From: Diphasiastrum complanatum
Lineage: Eukaryota; Streptophyta; Lycopodiopsida; Lycopodiales; Lycopodiaceae
Assembly: GCA_029204225.1 (NCBI GenBank)
Contig: CM055108.1
Location: 582,217 to 646,216, forward strand
Direction: 5' to 3'
DNA: 64,000 nt
The translations under genes and the position numbers were made by a program. Positions 1 to 13,100 of the stretch are shown here, in pieces. Below the pieces are notes generated by a model, which had not been told where the DNA came from, ran no database searches, and saw nothing but the letters and a program-made list of their open reading frames with translations. The first letter of the stretch is position 1; the number at the start of each line of letters is the position of its first letter.

Positions 1-906
1 CTGTCACTTCAACTGTGCTAAAGTCTTTTATGCAATAATTGGGACAGAAGGAAGGTGAATCCTGGCAAACCACGAAGGAACTACAAACACGGGGTCTTGA
101 ACCTCTTTAAAAAGGATAATCACAAAGAATGTATGGACAGTCCAGCAATTCTAATTGTTGAAATGGAGCAAAGATGAAGAACATAAAACCAATGATAAAT
201 GCAACTGTAATAACAAATATACCAAAAACCTTGCAATATCACTGTTCTGGGTTCAGTAAAGTGCAGTGCTGTAATGCAGAAGCAGCAAAATACTCTGAAA
301 ACCAACTTTTAAGAAGACCACTGCAACTAGAGACCAATAAGCTCAGAATAACTATCACTGGAGCTGAAGCTGTAATAGAGATGACGAGCACAAGCAGAAC
401 TTGCAACAAAAGTACACTGATATATTATGCAAATGCTACCATCAAATAGAGCCCATAGTCACCTGTGAACAACCGGCTACTAGCAGGATTTGTAAAAGAA
501 AGACGTATATCATTTGCTCTCTTTGTTTTTTTATACTCATCCTGCATGCAAATATGCCGAGTCGTCTCACTACTTATACAGATACTCTTACAGCAAGCAA
601 AATTTCTCTTATAATATCTCTGACTTGTCTGCAGGATAATTACATAGGAAATGACATAAATTGCAGCTGCAACCATGATTCTAGAATCACTAAGCTGGAG
701 AATGATGTAAGTTGATAATATCGGCCTGTTTCTGGACACTTCTTCCTATGTGATTCTGCTGTAATTTTTCATGTGACTTACTTGCCTATAAGTAAGCAAA
801 AATGATTATAAAACAAGAAAGAATAGTTATCGTTATAAGCTGAAAATAATATGGTGTCTCACATTTACCTACATAGAAACTAACCAAGCAACAGGGGAAT
901 TGGCAG
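1..906. other. No recognisable gene; probable upstream intron or 5' region of the MIP1/DUF547 gene
   Basis: I see no convincing exon here. The short open frames on both strands have no recognisable motif and are AT-biased. Because the first exon found downstream starts in mid-protein, this stretch is probably an intron of that gene or its leader. Confidence 0.4.
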
Positions 907-3900
907 GTGGCTGTCTTCAAGAAAACATTGCAGCAAGAACAAGATCTTAATTCAGTCTTAGAGAGTGCTCTCAGTAAACACACTAGCCATCCAGATTGTC
1001 CTCGTCGAATACCACTCCAGGTAATCTTAATCACAGTTTGTTGTTCAGTGCAATAATTCCTTCAACAAGAATGGTCCTGATGTCAGTTTGAGAGGATTAT
1101 TGAGCAGAACTTAGCAAATGAATGATTCTCATGGTAGGTGTGATGGCCATGCTAGCATCTCAATAATCATAGATCTTCGAAATATTTATTTCATGATTGT
1201 CTCTTTTTGCAATCTGGATTGCAAAGTACAGTCTGGTGAACGCTACTGCAGCCTGACATTTGTGGGAATCTTTTAACCCATTCTTATTATGCAACTTATC
1301 CTTGTGTATGCAGGTCCAAGAACTTCTTTCAGAGGTTGCAATTCTAGAACTTGCAGTTTTGACATTGGAGGAACAAATACTATCCCTACATATCCAAATA
1401 AAAAATGAGTTGGTGCAAAGGCACATTTTGGAGCAGCGTTTCAACAAATCGTTTGTCACCAAAGATGAGGGTTATCCAGAACTTCTTCCACTATCAGCTT
1501 TTTGGAGTCCCCACCTGAAAGAGTCACCTTCCACTAAATGGAGTTCCATAGAAATAGCATCCCAGCTAAACATGGAGCACGAAGATTTACAATATTGTCT
1601 TTCTTCGAAAGAAAATGAAAGCACATCCAAATCTGAGGCTCATCTGTTGCCAAAGTCATCTCAGCCTGAAACAGCGATTAACCAGTCATTCACCATCCCA
1701 AAACATAGTCTTCACCACAGAGAGCAATTGGACTTTTCAGAGCCATCTGCACAGCAGCTGAAGACCTTCATAGCTAATTCGACTGAACCCAATGGTCTAA
1801 GTTGTGATATTCTTGAGCTTCATCCCACTCCTGGAAGTCCTGAAATGCTGCCAACAAGAGAAGCAAGGAGTTCACCTCAGGGATATTGTGATGAACCTCT
1901 TGATCTATCCTCAAGTCCAAGACAATGGACTTTTTGGCAATTTCCAGTGAATGACCAAAGAACTGGCCTTCCACCAGGTCCCAGAATAGAAGCAAATCCA
2001 TCTTCTCCTCAACATGGACCATTACCCTCTGCACAGGTAAAGCTTTTGACCTTGTTCTGAAAAATTGTTCGTTGATGTTTCATAAGAAAGTAAGGCCAAA
2101 TCCAATATTAGCATTTTAAACAACTGAACAAAGATCTTCAACCTCAAGAACTATATTCTGAAGAGGGATATCTTTCAAGTTTGAATATTGTCTGTATGGT
2201 TTCACATGCTGGAATAGCAGCTATGATTTGTCGTTTTACCCACATACCTACTCAAGATGCTGATATGGAACTAGTGGCAGTACTGAAACTGTGCTGATTT
2301 AAGATCTGCCTTTGGAACTTTCATCTCAAAACATGTGCTCTGTTATTGCATACAGAGGCAGGGTTGGGTTGACATTAGACGACTCAGTGAGCAGTATTGG
2401 AAGAAATTCTCGACAAAGCATCCTAGTTTGTTTGACTCAGGCTCTTCTGCAACTGCAGTAGGTTCAGTATGTACCCGTATGACTTGTTTCCTCACCTTGA
2501 TATTGTTTGCTGACCTATCCACCTGATATAGCATTTGATGTGTAGAAAGAGACTCTGCATGAACTTCATACTTTCAGCGGGATATGAACATAACCATAGC
2601 AATCTGATATCAGATGTTTGGCATCAACCTTAAGCTAATTTGTTCAGATCTTTTCTCTTTTCAAGCATATGCTAGTTCACTTTCAGAAGCTTGAAATAAC
2701 TTCTCGATCGCAATAGAACTTCCAAGCTTAAATCATGAACTTATTGACTGTTGGTCATGCTGAGCAAGGGTTCATATATGTCATCTGATTTGACAGTTCA
2801 AAGCACAGTCGTCATATTATTCTTCACCAAGAATATCAGTGAATAAGCAGGCTTCTACTGCCAACAGCATTCGGCATCCCTGTGTAATATCAGAAGATAT
2901 GGTCCAGTGTATGATTGACATTTACTGCTATCTATCAGACACCTCAGGAGATTCTGCAAAGTCTTCCCAGCTTGTGAACCTGTCGTCCCCAACATCACCA
3001 TTAGGACATGCTGCATCTTCTTCCTTCTCATCACTGTCTGAGTCATCTTTACTGTCATTTGTACGGTGTCCAACAGTCAATTTGCAAAATAAGGATCGTA
3101 TACTGGGATCAGAAACTACATTTGATCCTTACAAAACATACGAAAAGGTTTCTTGGGCAGAAATTGGAGTTTACAGCGCAGTTGTGGAAGTGTTGTGGAT
3201 ATCTGTTGGCAAGGAGCAACTCGAATTTGCAGCAACAGCATTATGCAAATACAAGTAAGTTGTTAAGGGTGAAAATTTGGAGGTCAATCATCACCTGAAA
3301 CTTGAGCGTTGTCCTTGGTACACTTCTACAAAGCATTCAATATTTGGAGGTCTTTCATACAGGATGATTGGAGCATTAATTTACCTGTTGTAGGGTTTTT
3401 GTGGAAGAGCTATCTAAAGCGAACATCAAAACTTTGACAAACGCAGAAAAGCTGGCTTTTTGGATTAATACCTACAATGCACTTGTAATGCATGTATGTC
3501 TACACTCATCCAATATAAGATGTCTTTTAGCAGCTTTTATACAGTGACTAGAATTGTGGCAATGACTCATTGATCTTTTCTCCTATTATGTCCAATATAG
3601 AATCCTTACAGTATATGAGTTTCCATAATATGCAGGCATTTCTGGCTTATGGCATTCCAAAGAGTGAAGCAAAATTATTTTCAATGTTACAAAAGGTGTG
3701 CAATCTCCACTTGGTAAAACATTTTTCTATTTTGGATCTTGGGATAGATTTCCAGTTGATTTGTGCTTTGAACATTTCAACCTGCCCTAGTATTAGTGGT
3801 CTCCGTTCTCTTGTGAAAAAATTAAAGCTAAGATTGCTATCTGCTAATGTCTCATAGGCTACATATGTTGTTGGAGGGCATTCATTCAGTGCAATTGCCA

Positions 3901-4108
3901 TTGAATTTGGACTGTTGAAAGGAAAAGCACCTGCGCATCGTCCACAGATGGTAATGACATGTGTAATCCATATTTTCCAGATTTGATATTGATCCGGTTT
4001 GTATTCATGCTGGTCTCTGACTATATAGTAGTTATTACATATTTCCAGATTTGATATCAATCCAGTTTGTAATCATGGTGGTCTCTGGACATATAGTAGT
4101 TATTCTTC

Positions 4109-4143
<35 letters not shown>

Positions 4144-7100
4144 TCATCAGAGGGCATATCCTTGGAATCCTTCATTGACTACTGGGCTTAGGACAAGGTG
4201 CTCAGCAGTTGCTTCATGGCTTGCATTTGATATTCCACGTGGGAAAGTGGAAGTTTTATCCCATAAGCCTTTTATGCTTTCAATAGAGATCTTGATCCTT
4301 TTATGTGCTCTATTGTAGAACAATGAGAGCCGTGGAATTCCATCTCCGGAAAACTAGGGTTAGGATTATGGCAAGCAGTTAATGTAGGTGATATGGGGAA
4401 TAGGAAGCAAAGTTGTGTGCGTGACAGAAAGATTGACCTGGGGAGGGGGCAGTTAGTTCTGTAGAGCATTATCAATGGTTTATTTGAATACCAAAACAAT
4501 AACATGAGCATGTAATTCTGATTTGATTCAAGAGGTTCTATATCGATCATGATCCCTTGTGCCTCTAAAGTTGGAGATCCAGAAATCTCCTTTTCCATGT
4601 TCTGATTATGTAACTCATGCCAGCGAGGACTTTGTTTCTACCTCGGACTTGTCTGACAGATAGATCTGATTATTTTGACAGGCTTTACTCCTGGCATTTC
4701 ATAGATTGAAGCTTTCGGAAGAGCAGATCATAGATGCCATCGAACACCAAGAGCCATTAACAATGTTTGCATTGTGCTCCGGATCATATTCGTCGCCAGC
4801 GGTAATTACTATAACTTTTTATTTCGTATCTGTTTTTTTATTTAGATGAGTCAATGACGGTAACATTTGCATGAGTGCATAAGCAGCATGATGCATTATC
4901 TGCAAGAGTAGATTCTAAAATCTTTTGAATTATGCCTGTAACAACAATTTACCTGGAGCTTTGATACAGTTTTGTGGCACCTTAATTGCTGGGAGTGGTT
5001 GTTTTATTTTTCTTTCAACAATGTGGAGATAATTGGTAACAAAAGTCAATAAATTGTAATACCCAGTGAACCACATTAGTGGAAAGAGGCTGTGTAAAGG
5101 CATTATAATATGGCCCAGACTACAAGAAGATACGCCAATTCAAAAAGAGAAGCCAAGAAATCCATATGGGGCAAGATTTTGTTAATTACACATATACAGC
5201 ACTTTTATTCGTTTATTGGCCATGAGCCCTTTTTATTCATCCACAGGCCTAAAAACCTTCGTTATGCAATTATACTGAGGATTGGCCAAGGGCCAACTTT
5301 TATTGACTGATTACCAAGAGTGGGGGCCCCATTCCTTCGATCGTGCATTCAAATATACTCTTGCCCACCCCTACGTTGAGACTACTAGGAGGCCCTTAGG
5401 CAGGCCACAATGATGACATTATATCATCTGACTATCATGTATATTAGCATATTTATTTACATTTCATCTCTCATTTAGTCCAGTTTAGTTTAGGTTATTT
5501 GATAGTTATATTGACATGTACTTTTCTTGGAGACATCTTATGTGCTCCCATTGATACCACATACTTGACATGTACTTTTTCGTCTTATATGCCTTTTGGC
5601 ATGGAAAAGACATTAATAAAGCTTTCTTTCTTTCTCTAGGGAGGGCACATTCCCTCTAGAAGTTTTCCCTCATTTTATTAGCTGAATCCTACTTTCAGGG
5701 TTCCTCAAGAGATTATTAATAGGCCTTATCTACATTCATTTGTGGACTTATGATCTGGTATTGCTTGGGCTCTTTGTGGGAGAACTCTTGCCTTTGCTAC
5801 TGCTTGAAAGGCTTTAGCTATTGATTATATTTGTTGCTATTTGCCATTCTTTATGGCAAATTATTAGGTTGCTTCATGTATTGTCGATTTGCACTTCATT
5901 AATAATTAATCTGTAAGTCAATTTATGTGATGTCCTTAACATGCATAGTTGGAATTAGGCTTAGCCTATACCATAGGGTGGCCCTTAATAGGCCTGATAT
6001 GTCCCTATTTGGCTAAGGCATTGCCTCATGTGAGAGTGGTTGTGGATGAGTACCTATATTGGGTATTGTAGCCATGCATGGAGATGGGTTATCTTGAAGG
6101 AGAATCTGCATGTCATATGGAGGCTAGGGTTTGGGAGAATATATCTATACCCTCATCCCTCCCGTGTCGACATATTCTGATTATTGATGATCGATTGTTT
6201 TCTCTATGCTCTTGCTTCCAAAGTGTCTTCTATAGGGTTAAGCTTGGCGGCATCTAACCGTTTGTTAGACCGATTGGGTTATACAGTTGTATCGGAGCTA
6301 TGCTTGGAGCTTGGGAAAGCAAAAAAGCCATTTGCCTTTTGGATTCTATCAACTGTTACAAGTGGTTTTTTTTGGGCTTGAGTTTGATCGTGAATTGGAC
6401 TTGGTGGTAATCTTCTCAAAATTTCCATTTTTTTGACAAGTTGCTCAAAACCTATGAGAAGTTTAGGGTTTGTTCCTTCAAATATCTTATTATAGATGAG
6501 AATATTGTTTAAAATACAACCACGAACTTTTTGAAATACAAATGAAATAGATCACATTCATCATTCATTTGAAAGTGGCAGGAGCATTATCCAAACAACA
6601 ATATAGAAATTTGTTTATGCTTATGTTTGGATTCCAACCACATTCATGTGTCAATCTACATTTCCATTCCCCATTGCATATGCACTTTCATTACAGCCAA
6701 GATGTGACACAACAAGTGACTTGGGAAAGTCCATCCGCGCCCAATTTAAACATTTGTTAATTAGTAACATGCCATAGGGATTTCCGCCTAGACAGAATGT
6801 AGAGCATTGCATTGAGCTCGTTCCAAGGGCAAGTCCCATATGTAGGCCTCCTTATAGGATGAGCCTAAAAGAGGAGGAAATCAGAAGGATGTTGGAGTAT
6901 CTCAAGGTGGGGTGCGTACGTCCTAGTTGTTTTTTGGTTCTGCCTTTTGGGCTAACCAATGCACTAGCCATGTTCATGATGCTCATGAATGATGTCTTGC
7001 GTGATTGACTATGTGGGCAAGTTTGTTGTCAATTTTATCGATGATATATGTCTATAGTAAGGTGGTAGCAAAGCATGAGGTTCATCTCTAGATCGTGATT

Positions 7101-10100
7101 GGCAAGTGACAAGTATGCCAATGCTCAAAAGACTAAGTTGTGTAAGACTCATGCCGAGTATTTGGGTCACATAGTGACGATTGATGGTATTTCAGTTGAC
7201 CTAGCCATTGGCCAAGGTGGCTATGGTTAAGAAGTGGCCGAGGCCTATCGGTATATGCCAGCTATGATCTTTTTTGGGCTTTTGTAAGCTCTACCGTCGG
7301 TTTTTTAGGAACTATTCTTGGGTAGCTGCTCCTTTAACAGATTAGTTACGGAAGAACACCCATTCTTTCATCCATTTAGTAGCCCAATTCACAAATTTCT
7401 TTTATAGCAACAACTACTAACAATCTGTTCAAGTAGGCCCCATGATTTGTTACATGATTCAAGCCCATCTGTTGGTGGTGTATGATTGGATGCCACACTT
7501 GGTCAAAGCCTCTCTTCCATACCCCTCTAGGTAGATCTAGAATTTGTTGGACTCTACCCACATTGATGCACTTGTCATGACCATATCTCTCCCTATATCA
7601 AGCATTCTTGCTCCCTGTAACTTGGTTTATCAAGAACTACTCTATCCTTTCCTCTCTATTAGAGGGATCTGCAGGTGTTAGAATTTAGATGGAGGATCCA
7701 AGCTCTTTCATTCGCCTTTAACCCGTAACATCCCTGATTGTTTTGGAGAATCTACTCCTTAACTTGGGAATACATCTTACTTTTCAAGTCATCAGTGCAC
7801 CATGTCCTCGTCGTAGGGGCTAAACATGTGTCAAAGTTCTAGATTCCCTTCCTGATCCTATGATCTCCAACATGACACTTGAAAAGCTCTTTTTTGGCCC
7901 TCAGCCTTTGCTTCAAATCAGCACATTCAATATTTTTTTGTAGGTATGCTTTTGATTTATCCAAGCCAGGTTCTCAACCAGCTACCCTTAGGTCCAATAT
8001 TGTCAATGCCTCATCTTTGACAAAATTTCCAGAATTCACACGTGTGGGGATGATCCACAAGTATGATAGATCTTATTAAGCTTTATGATTAGCACAATAA
8101 CCTGATTCTAGATTGAATAGCAAGATCTAGTACAAAAGTTATGGCTTAACCACAATCTAGCATGTTAAGAATCAGAGAATGATAGCAATGAATCATAAAT
8201 GAGCAAAAGTACAAGAAATTAGTGTATGAGCATTAGCCTCAACACGAGTTAGAGAGAGAAATAGAGAGAGATATCAAGCAAAAATGGTGTGGATTCAAAA
8301 TGGCATGAGATAGCTACAAAGCTTTGGTTCTTCATCAAAAGTTATGAGAATAGCTACACATATTTATGGAGTTTGAGGTAGCTCGAGGTAGAACCACATC
8401 CATCCACCTTTCAATGACATCTAAAGTGAAAACTAGAGTCTATGTGACATTTGTCACATCTCATGCATGAATCTCTACCTACTTTTACCAAGTGTCCTAG
8501 TTCTAACTAGAATTGTACAAATCATCATGCATGTGTCCATTTCACTTTGTGCATGCCGTGCATGTCACTATGGATCACTTACAAGAAATGCATTTGATAT
8601 GCCACGAGTTTCTACAAGCATATTGTTGCTATTTCTAAGTCTACAATCTATATGCAAGTTGTATTCAACCAACTAGATATGATAAATCCATATAGCTCGA
8701 GTTCTATCTAGGCCAAATTTGGCATTTACATTAATGAAACAACATACTTGCATGGTACAAAGTTTGTAGCAAGCCTAAAGTCAAGATGGATTATTTTGCA
8801 ATTTCAACACTCCTCCTAAAAACAATCTATGTTGACTTGAACATGGATGTAAATTTGGCATTTACATTAATGTAAATTTGGCATTTACATTAATGTAAAT
8901 TTGGCATTTACATTAATGAAACAACATACTTGCATGGTACAAAGTTTGTAGCAAGCCTAAAGTCAAGATGGATTATTTTGCAATTTCAACACTCCTCCTA
9001 AAAACAATCTATGTTGACTTGAACATGGATCTTGGTATTACTCCAAGATTGGCTCTATGCTTGATGAAGGAACTCTTGCTCAAAGGTTTGGTAAGCAAAT
9101 CTGCAATACAAGAAGATGTGTCAATGTGCTCCAAGTAGATTTCCCCTCCAATGAGCTTCTCTCTCATGAAGTGATGTGCGACTTCGATGTGTTTGCTCCT
9201 TGCATGGAATATCGGATTGTTGGCAAGGGCTTGTGCCGAAATGTTGTCACACATGATCATAGGTAGATCATCTTCCATGATTATCTTTAGCTCCACTAGC
9301 AACCTCTTGATCCAAAGCACTTCCTTTGTTGTAGTAGTGAGTGCCTTATACTCAGCTTCACAAGATGAGAGTGATACAGTATCTTGCTTTTTGGAAAGCC
9401 AAGATATCAAGTTTCCTCCAAGATATATGACATAAGCACTTCTATATTTTCGATTTGCTCTATCACTTGCAAAATCCGAGTCAGAATAGCCAACTATAGA
9501 AAGATCTTCACTTTTATACAATAAACCATAATCAAAAGTTGAAGATATGTATCTAAGCTCTCTCTTGGCCATTTTCCAATGATGTATAGCAGGATTTTGC
9601 ATAGCTTGGCTCAACTTATGAGCACTAAAGATTATGTCAGGTCTAGTTATTGTGAGCCAAATTAAGGAGCCTATAAGACTCTTAAAAAGAATGATGTCCA
9701 CGAAGGATCTTTCATCACCTTTGTTAGGGTCTTTTACAAATTGCTCCATATTAAAGGAGTTTCTATACTCTTACAATCTAACATATTGAACTTTTTTAAC
9801 ATTGAAAGAGCATACTTGGATTGACATACAAAAGCTTTATCTTTCAGAAAGTCAATTTCTAATCCCTATATGTAGTGAATTTTTCCAAGATCTTGCATCT
9901 TGAACTCTTTTCCAAGTGCAATCTTGATCTCCTCAACTAGCTTGATACAACTTCTTGTTAGAATGATATCATCAACATAAATAAGAAGGATGACAATATC
10001 TCTATCAAAAAACTTGACATACAAGAAAGGATCATAGTTACTAAGATTAAATCCTAGTGACTCAAGAAAGGTGTTAAGTCGAGAATACCACGACCTTGGA

Positions 10101-13100
10101 GCTTGCTTTAGTCCATATAGACTTTTGAAGAGCAAGCAAACTTTGTCTTTGTCATGGATGAACCCAATAGGCTGATCCATATAAATCTCTTCTTCTAGAT
10201 ATCCATTTAAAAATGCATTAGAGACATCTAGTTGAAGAACTTGCCAATTGAAAAAACAAGCAATAGAAATTATGATTCTAATTGATACCATCTTTGCAAC
10301 TGGAGCAAAAGTCTCCTCATAATCAAGTCCATAAACTTGAGCAAAACCTTTTGCACAAAGCCTTGCCTTGTACTTGTTGATTGTGCCATCTTGATTATAC
10401 TTGACTCAAAAAACCCACTTGCAACCAATGGTGTGCTTGTTGGATGGAAGATCCACAAGCTCCCATGTCTTGTTGGCCATCAAAGCATCATATTCCTCCT
10501 TCATGGCAAGAAACTATTCTTTCGAATTGAGTGAATCATATACATCCTTTGGCTCCTCATGTGAAATAAAATAAGCACAATTAGTGGAGTTGAGTTCCAC
10601 TTGCTTGCCTCTATTTTCATATGTAAGCTTGCTAGGCTCGGATCTTTCTCTTTGAGACCTTGGTGAAAAGATTCGAGGTGACTCCTCCTCAATTCTTGGC
10701 CCCATCTTTCCATGATAGTCTTCAAGGGTGATGATTGGAGCATCTTTTTGAGAATCTTTGAACTTGGCCTCCTCAAGGATGTATTTTTGATCCTCTTGGA
10801 ATATAACATCTCTACTCTCAATTGTAGTTGAGGTAGAGGGAACATAGATTCTATAAGCCTTCTTGTTGGATGAATATCCAACCATGATCCCTTTGATAGA
10901 ACTAGGATCATCTCTTTTCCTTGTTTCCAAGGGTACATGAACAAAGCAAGCACATCCAAAAACTCTAAGGTGATCTATCTTAGGTTTCTTCTTAAACAAG
11001 ACTTCATAAGGTGATTTTCCAACAAGTGCATTGTGAGGTAATCTATTGCATAAATAGTTTGCACAATTTATTGCTTCACCCCAATATTCAATAGGCAATG
11101 AAGCTTCAACTCGGATTGCTTTAGCACATTCACATAAAGATCGATTTTTCCTCTAAGCAACTCCATTTTGAGATGGAGAATAAGCACAAGAAGACTCTCT
11201 CTTTATTCCTTCACCTTCACAATATTCATAAACTTGTTGAAGATGTATTCACCTCCTCCATCACATCTTAAAGCTTTACCTTTGCAAGAAAACTGTTTCT
11301 CAACATAAGCTTTGAAGATTAGGAAGTGATCAAATACCATAGCTTTTGAAGAAAGTAGATACAACCAAGTATATCTTGTAAAGTCATCAATAAAGGTGAC
11401 AAAACATGTTGCACCACCAATACTTTTAGAAGAAGAAAAATGAACATCCGAGTGTATAAGCTCCAAAGGATGAGTAGTCTTGATAAAAGACTTTTGATGT
11501 GGCTTTCTATGTGATTTTGCAATAGCACAAGCCTCACAAGGCTTGAAATCTTTGGAAAGTGATTTTGGAAGGCCAACAGCCTTTTCTTTCTTGACCATAG
11601 AAGACATAGACTTAACGTTAGGATGCCCCAACCTTTTATGCCACAACTCCTCCTTAGATAAAAGAGCAACTTCCCAAAAGTTTGCATTCTCATAAGAATT
11701 CAACTTGAAAATTCCACCATATCTAGATCCATTAGCTAGGACCTCATCATTTTTCTTGATAAAGCAAGTATTGTGATGTAAAGTACAATACTTTACATCA
11801 CAACCACTATCAAGCAACTTTCCAACACTAATCAAGTTTTTTGTAAGTTTAGGAATGAAAAGAACATTGGAAAGTGAAAGAACTTTAGAAGAAGCAAGTT
11901 TCAATGGAATGTTGCCAATTCCTTCAATAGAGCACTCATGATCATTTGCAGTGTAAATAGATCTCTAAAGTCCTTTGTAAGGTACAATTGAGTCAAAAGA
12001 CTCCTTTGAACAGCACATATGTGAAGAAGCTCCGCTATCTATGTACCAAGCTCCATCTTTCTTGAAAGGTGATGAAGAAAAACTTGACACCATGAGTGAT
12101 CCTTCTCCATCACTTGCAACAAAATCTTCTTCACTCTCTTTGGAGAGATTTGCTTGCTTGAGTTGGTTTTTCTTCTTGAAGCAATTAAAGGCATAGTGCC
12201 CCTTCTTGCCATAGAAGAAACACTTGACTTTCTTCTTCTTGGTCTTTGAAGTAGAAAGATGAGATGAATCATCCTCTTCACCATCTTTGTCTCGATCCTT
12301 GGCTTTGTCTTTGTTGGATGCTTGAGAGAACTGGTTCTTACTCCTTCCTTTATGCTTGTCCTTGACAAAGAGGGCTTTGTCACTTCCACCATGCTCGAGT
12401 TTGTTCATCCTAGAAAGTTTATAACTTTGCCTAGCTTCTTCAAAAATGAGAATTCCTTGGAGAGTTTCTAAATTAGGCAACTCCTCCTTAATGGCAAAGG
12501 ACTGAACAAGATTATCACAGTCATCTTTCAAGCCATTTAGAATGACTTGTACTAGCTCATCTTGGTTAATTGTAACACCAACACAAGAAAGCTCCCTATG
12601 AAGATCTTTTACTCTCAGAATATAGTTTGATGCTCTATCCTCACTTTTTTTAAAACTTTGGAAAATCTGATTCCTAAGAGTGAGTATTCTAGAAGTATTC
12701 TTTGCTTCATAGATGGACTTAAGTGCATCCCAAGCATCTTTAGCTGTGGTGCAAGATCCTATCTCTCTCAAAATTTCATTAGATACATTCATCTTAATGA
12801 AATGTAGAGCCATTCTAGCTCTCTTCTTGTACTTATATATTTCAAGTTGTGCTTGAGGCTCCTCCTCAATACCAAGCACAATGTCCATAACATCCTGGAG
12901 TATCAAAATAGACTCCATTCTAACTTCCAAATTGAGTAATTAGAAGTATTTAGTCTTTCATTTGCTTCTAGGAGATATCCTCCCAAAGGTGCCATTATGT
13001 GAAAACTTCTTAGTTATTGGACAACAATATGTTTGAGCTTGTTCCAATCAGACTTAATGTTGCTGCTCTCTTTCACTATAGGTATTTTCAAGGATGACTA

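Larger units (their letters stand above)
8992..12930 (-). mobile_element. Ty1/copia retrotransposon, 5'-truncated, with frameshifts
   Basis: Domains run in copia order on the minus strand. Gag (12930-11965) has a UBN2-like region and a degraded zinc knuckle. Protease motif WYIDSGASSHM lies about 12060-12010. The GAG-pre-integrase HKRLGHPNVKSM, then the integrase core with HSDV and FIDDFTRYTW, lie at 11904-11203. The integrase C-terminus and linker lie at 11098-10514. Reverse transcriptase at 10458-9866 has LLIYVDDIILT and QAPRSWY. RNase H at 9749-9009 has SSCEAEYKAL. Frames are broken between these blocks (for example near 11.95, 11.15, 10.3 and 9.8 kb). No 5' LTR or tRNA primer site was found above 12.95 kb, so the element is 5'-truncated. 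It is antisense to the host gene. Confidence 0.93.

Noticed and set aside
7376-7561. Minus-strand frame with many His/Trp residues as a gene
   Set aside because: Short, without neighbours or motif, and in an intron full of transposon debris. It may be a fragment of an unidentified element.
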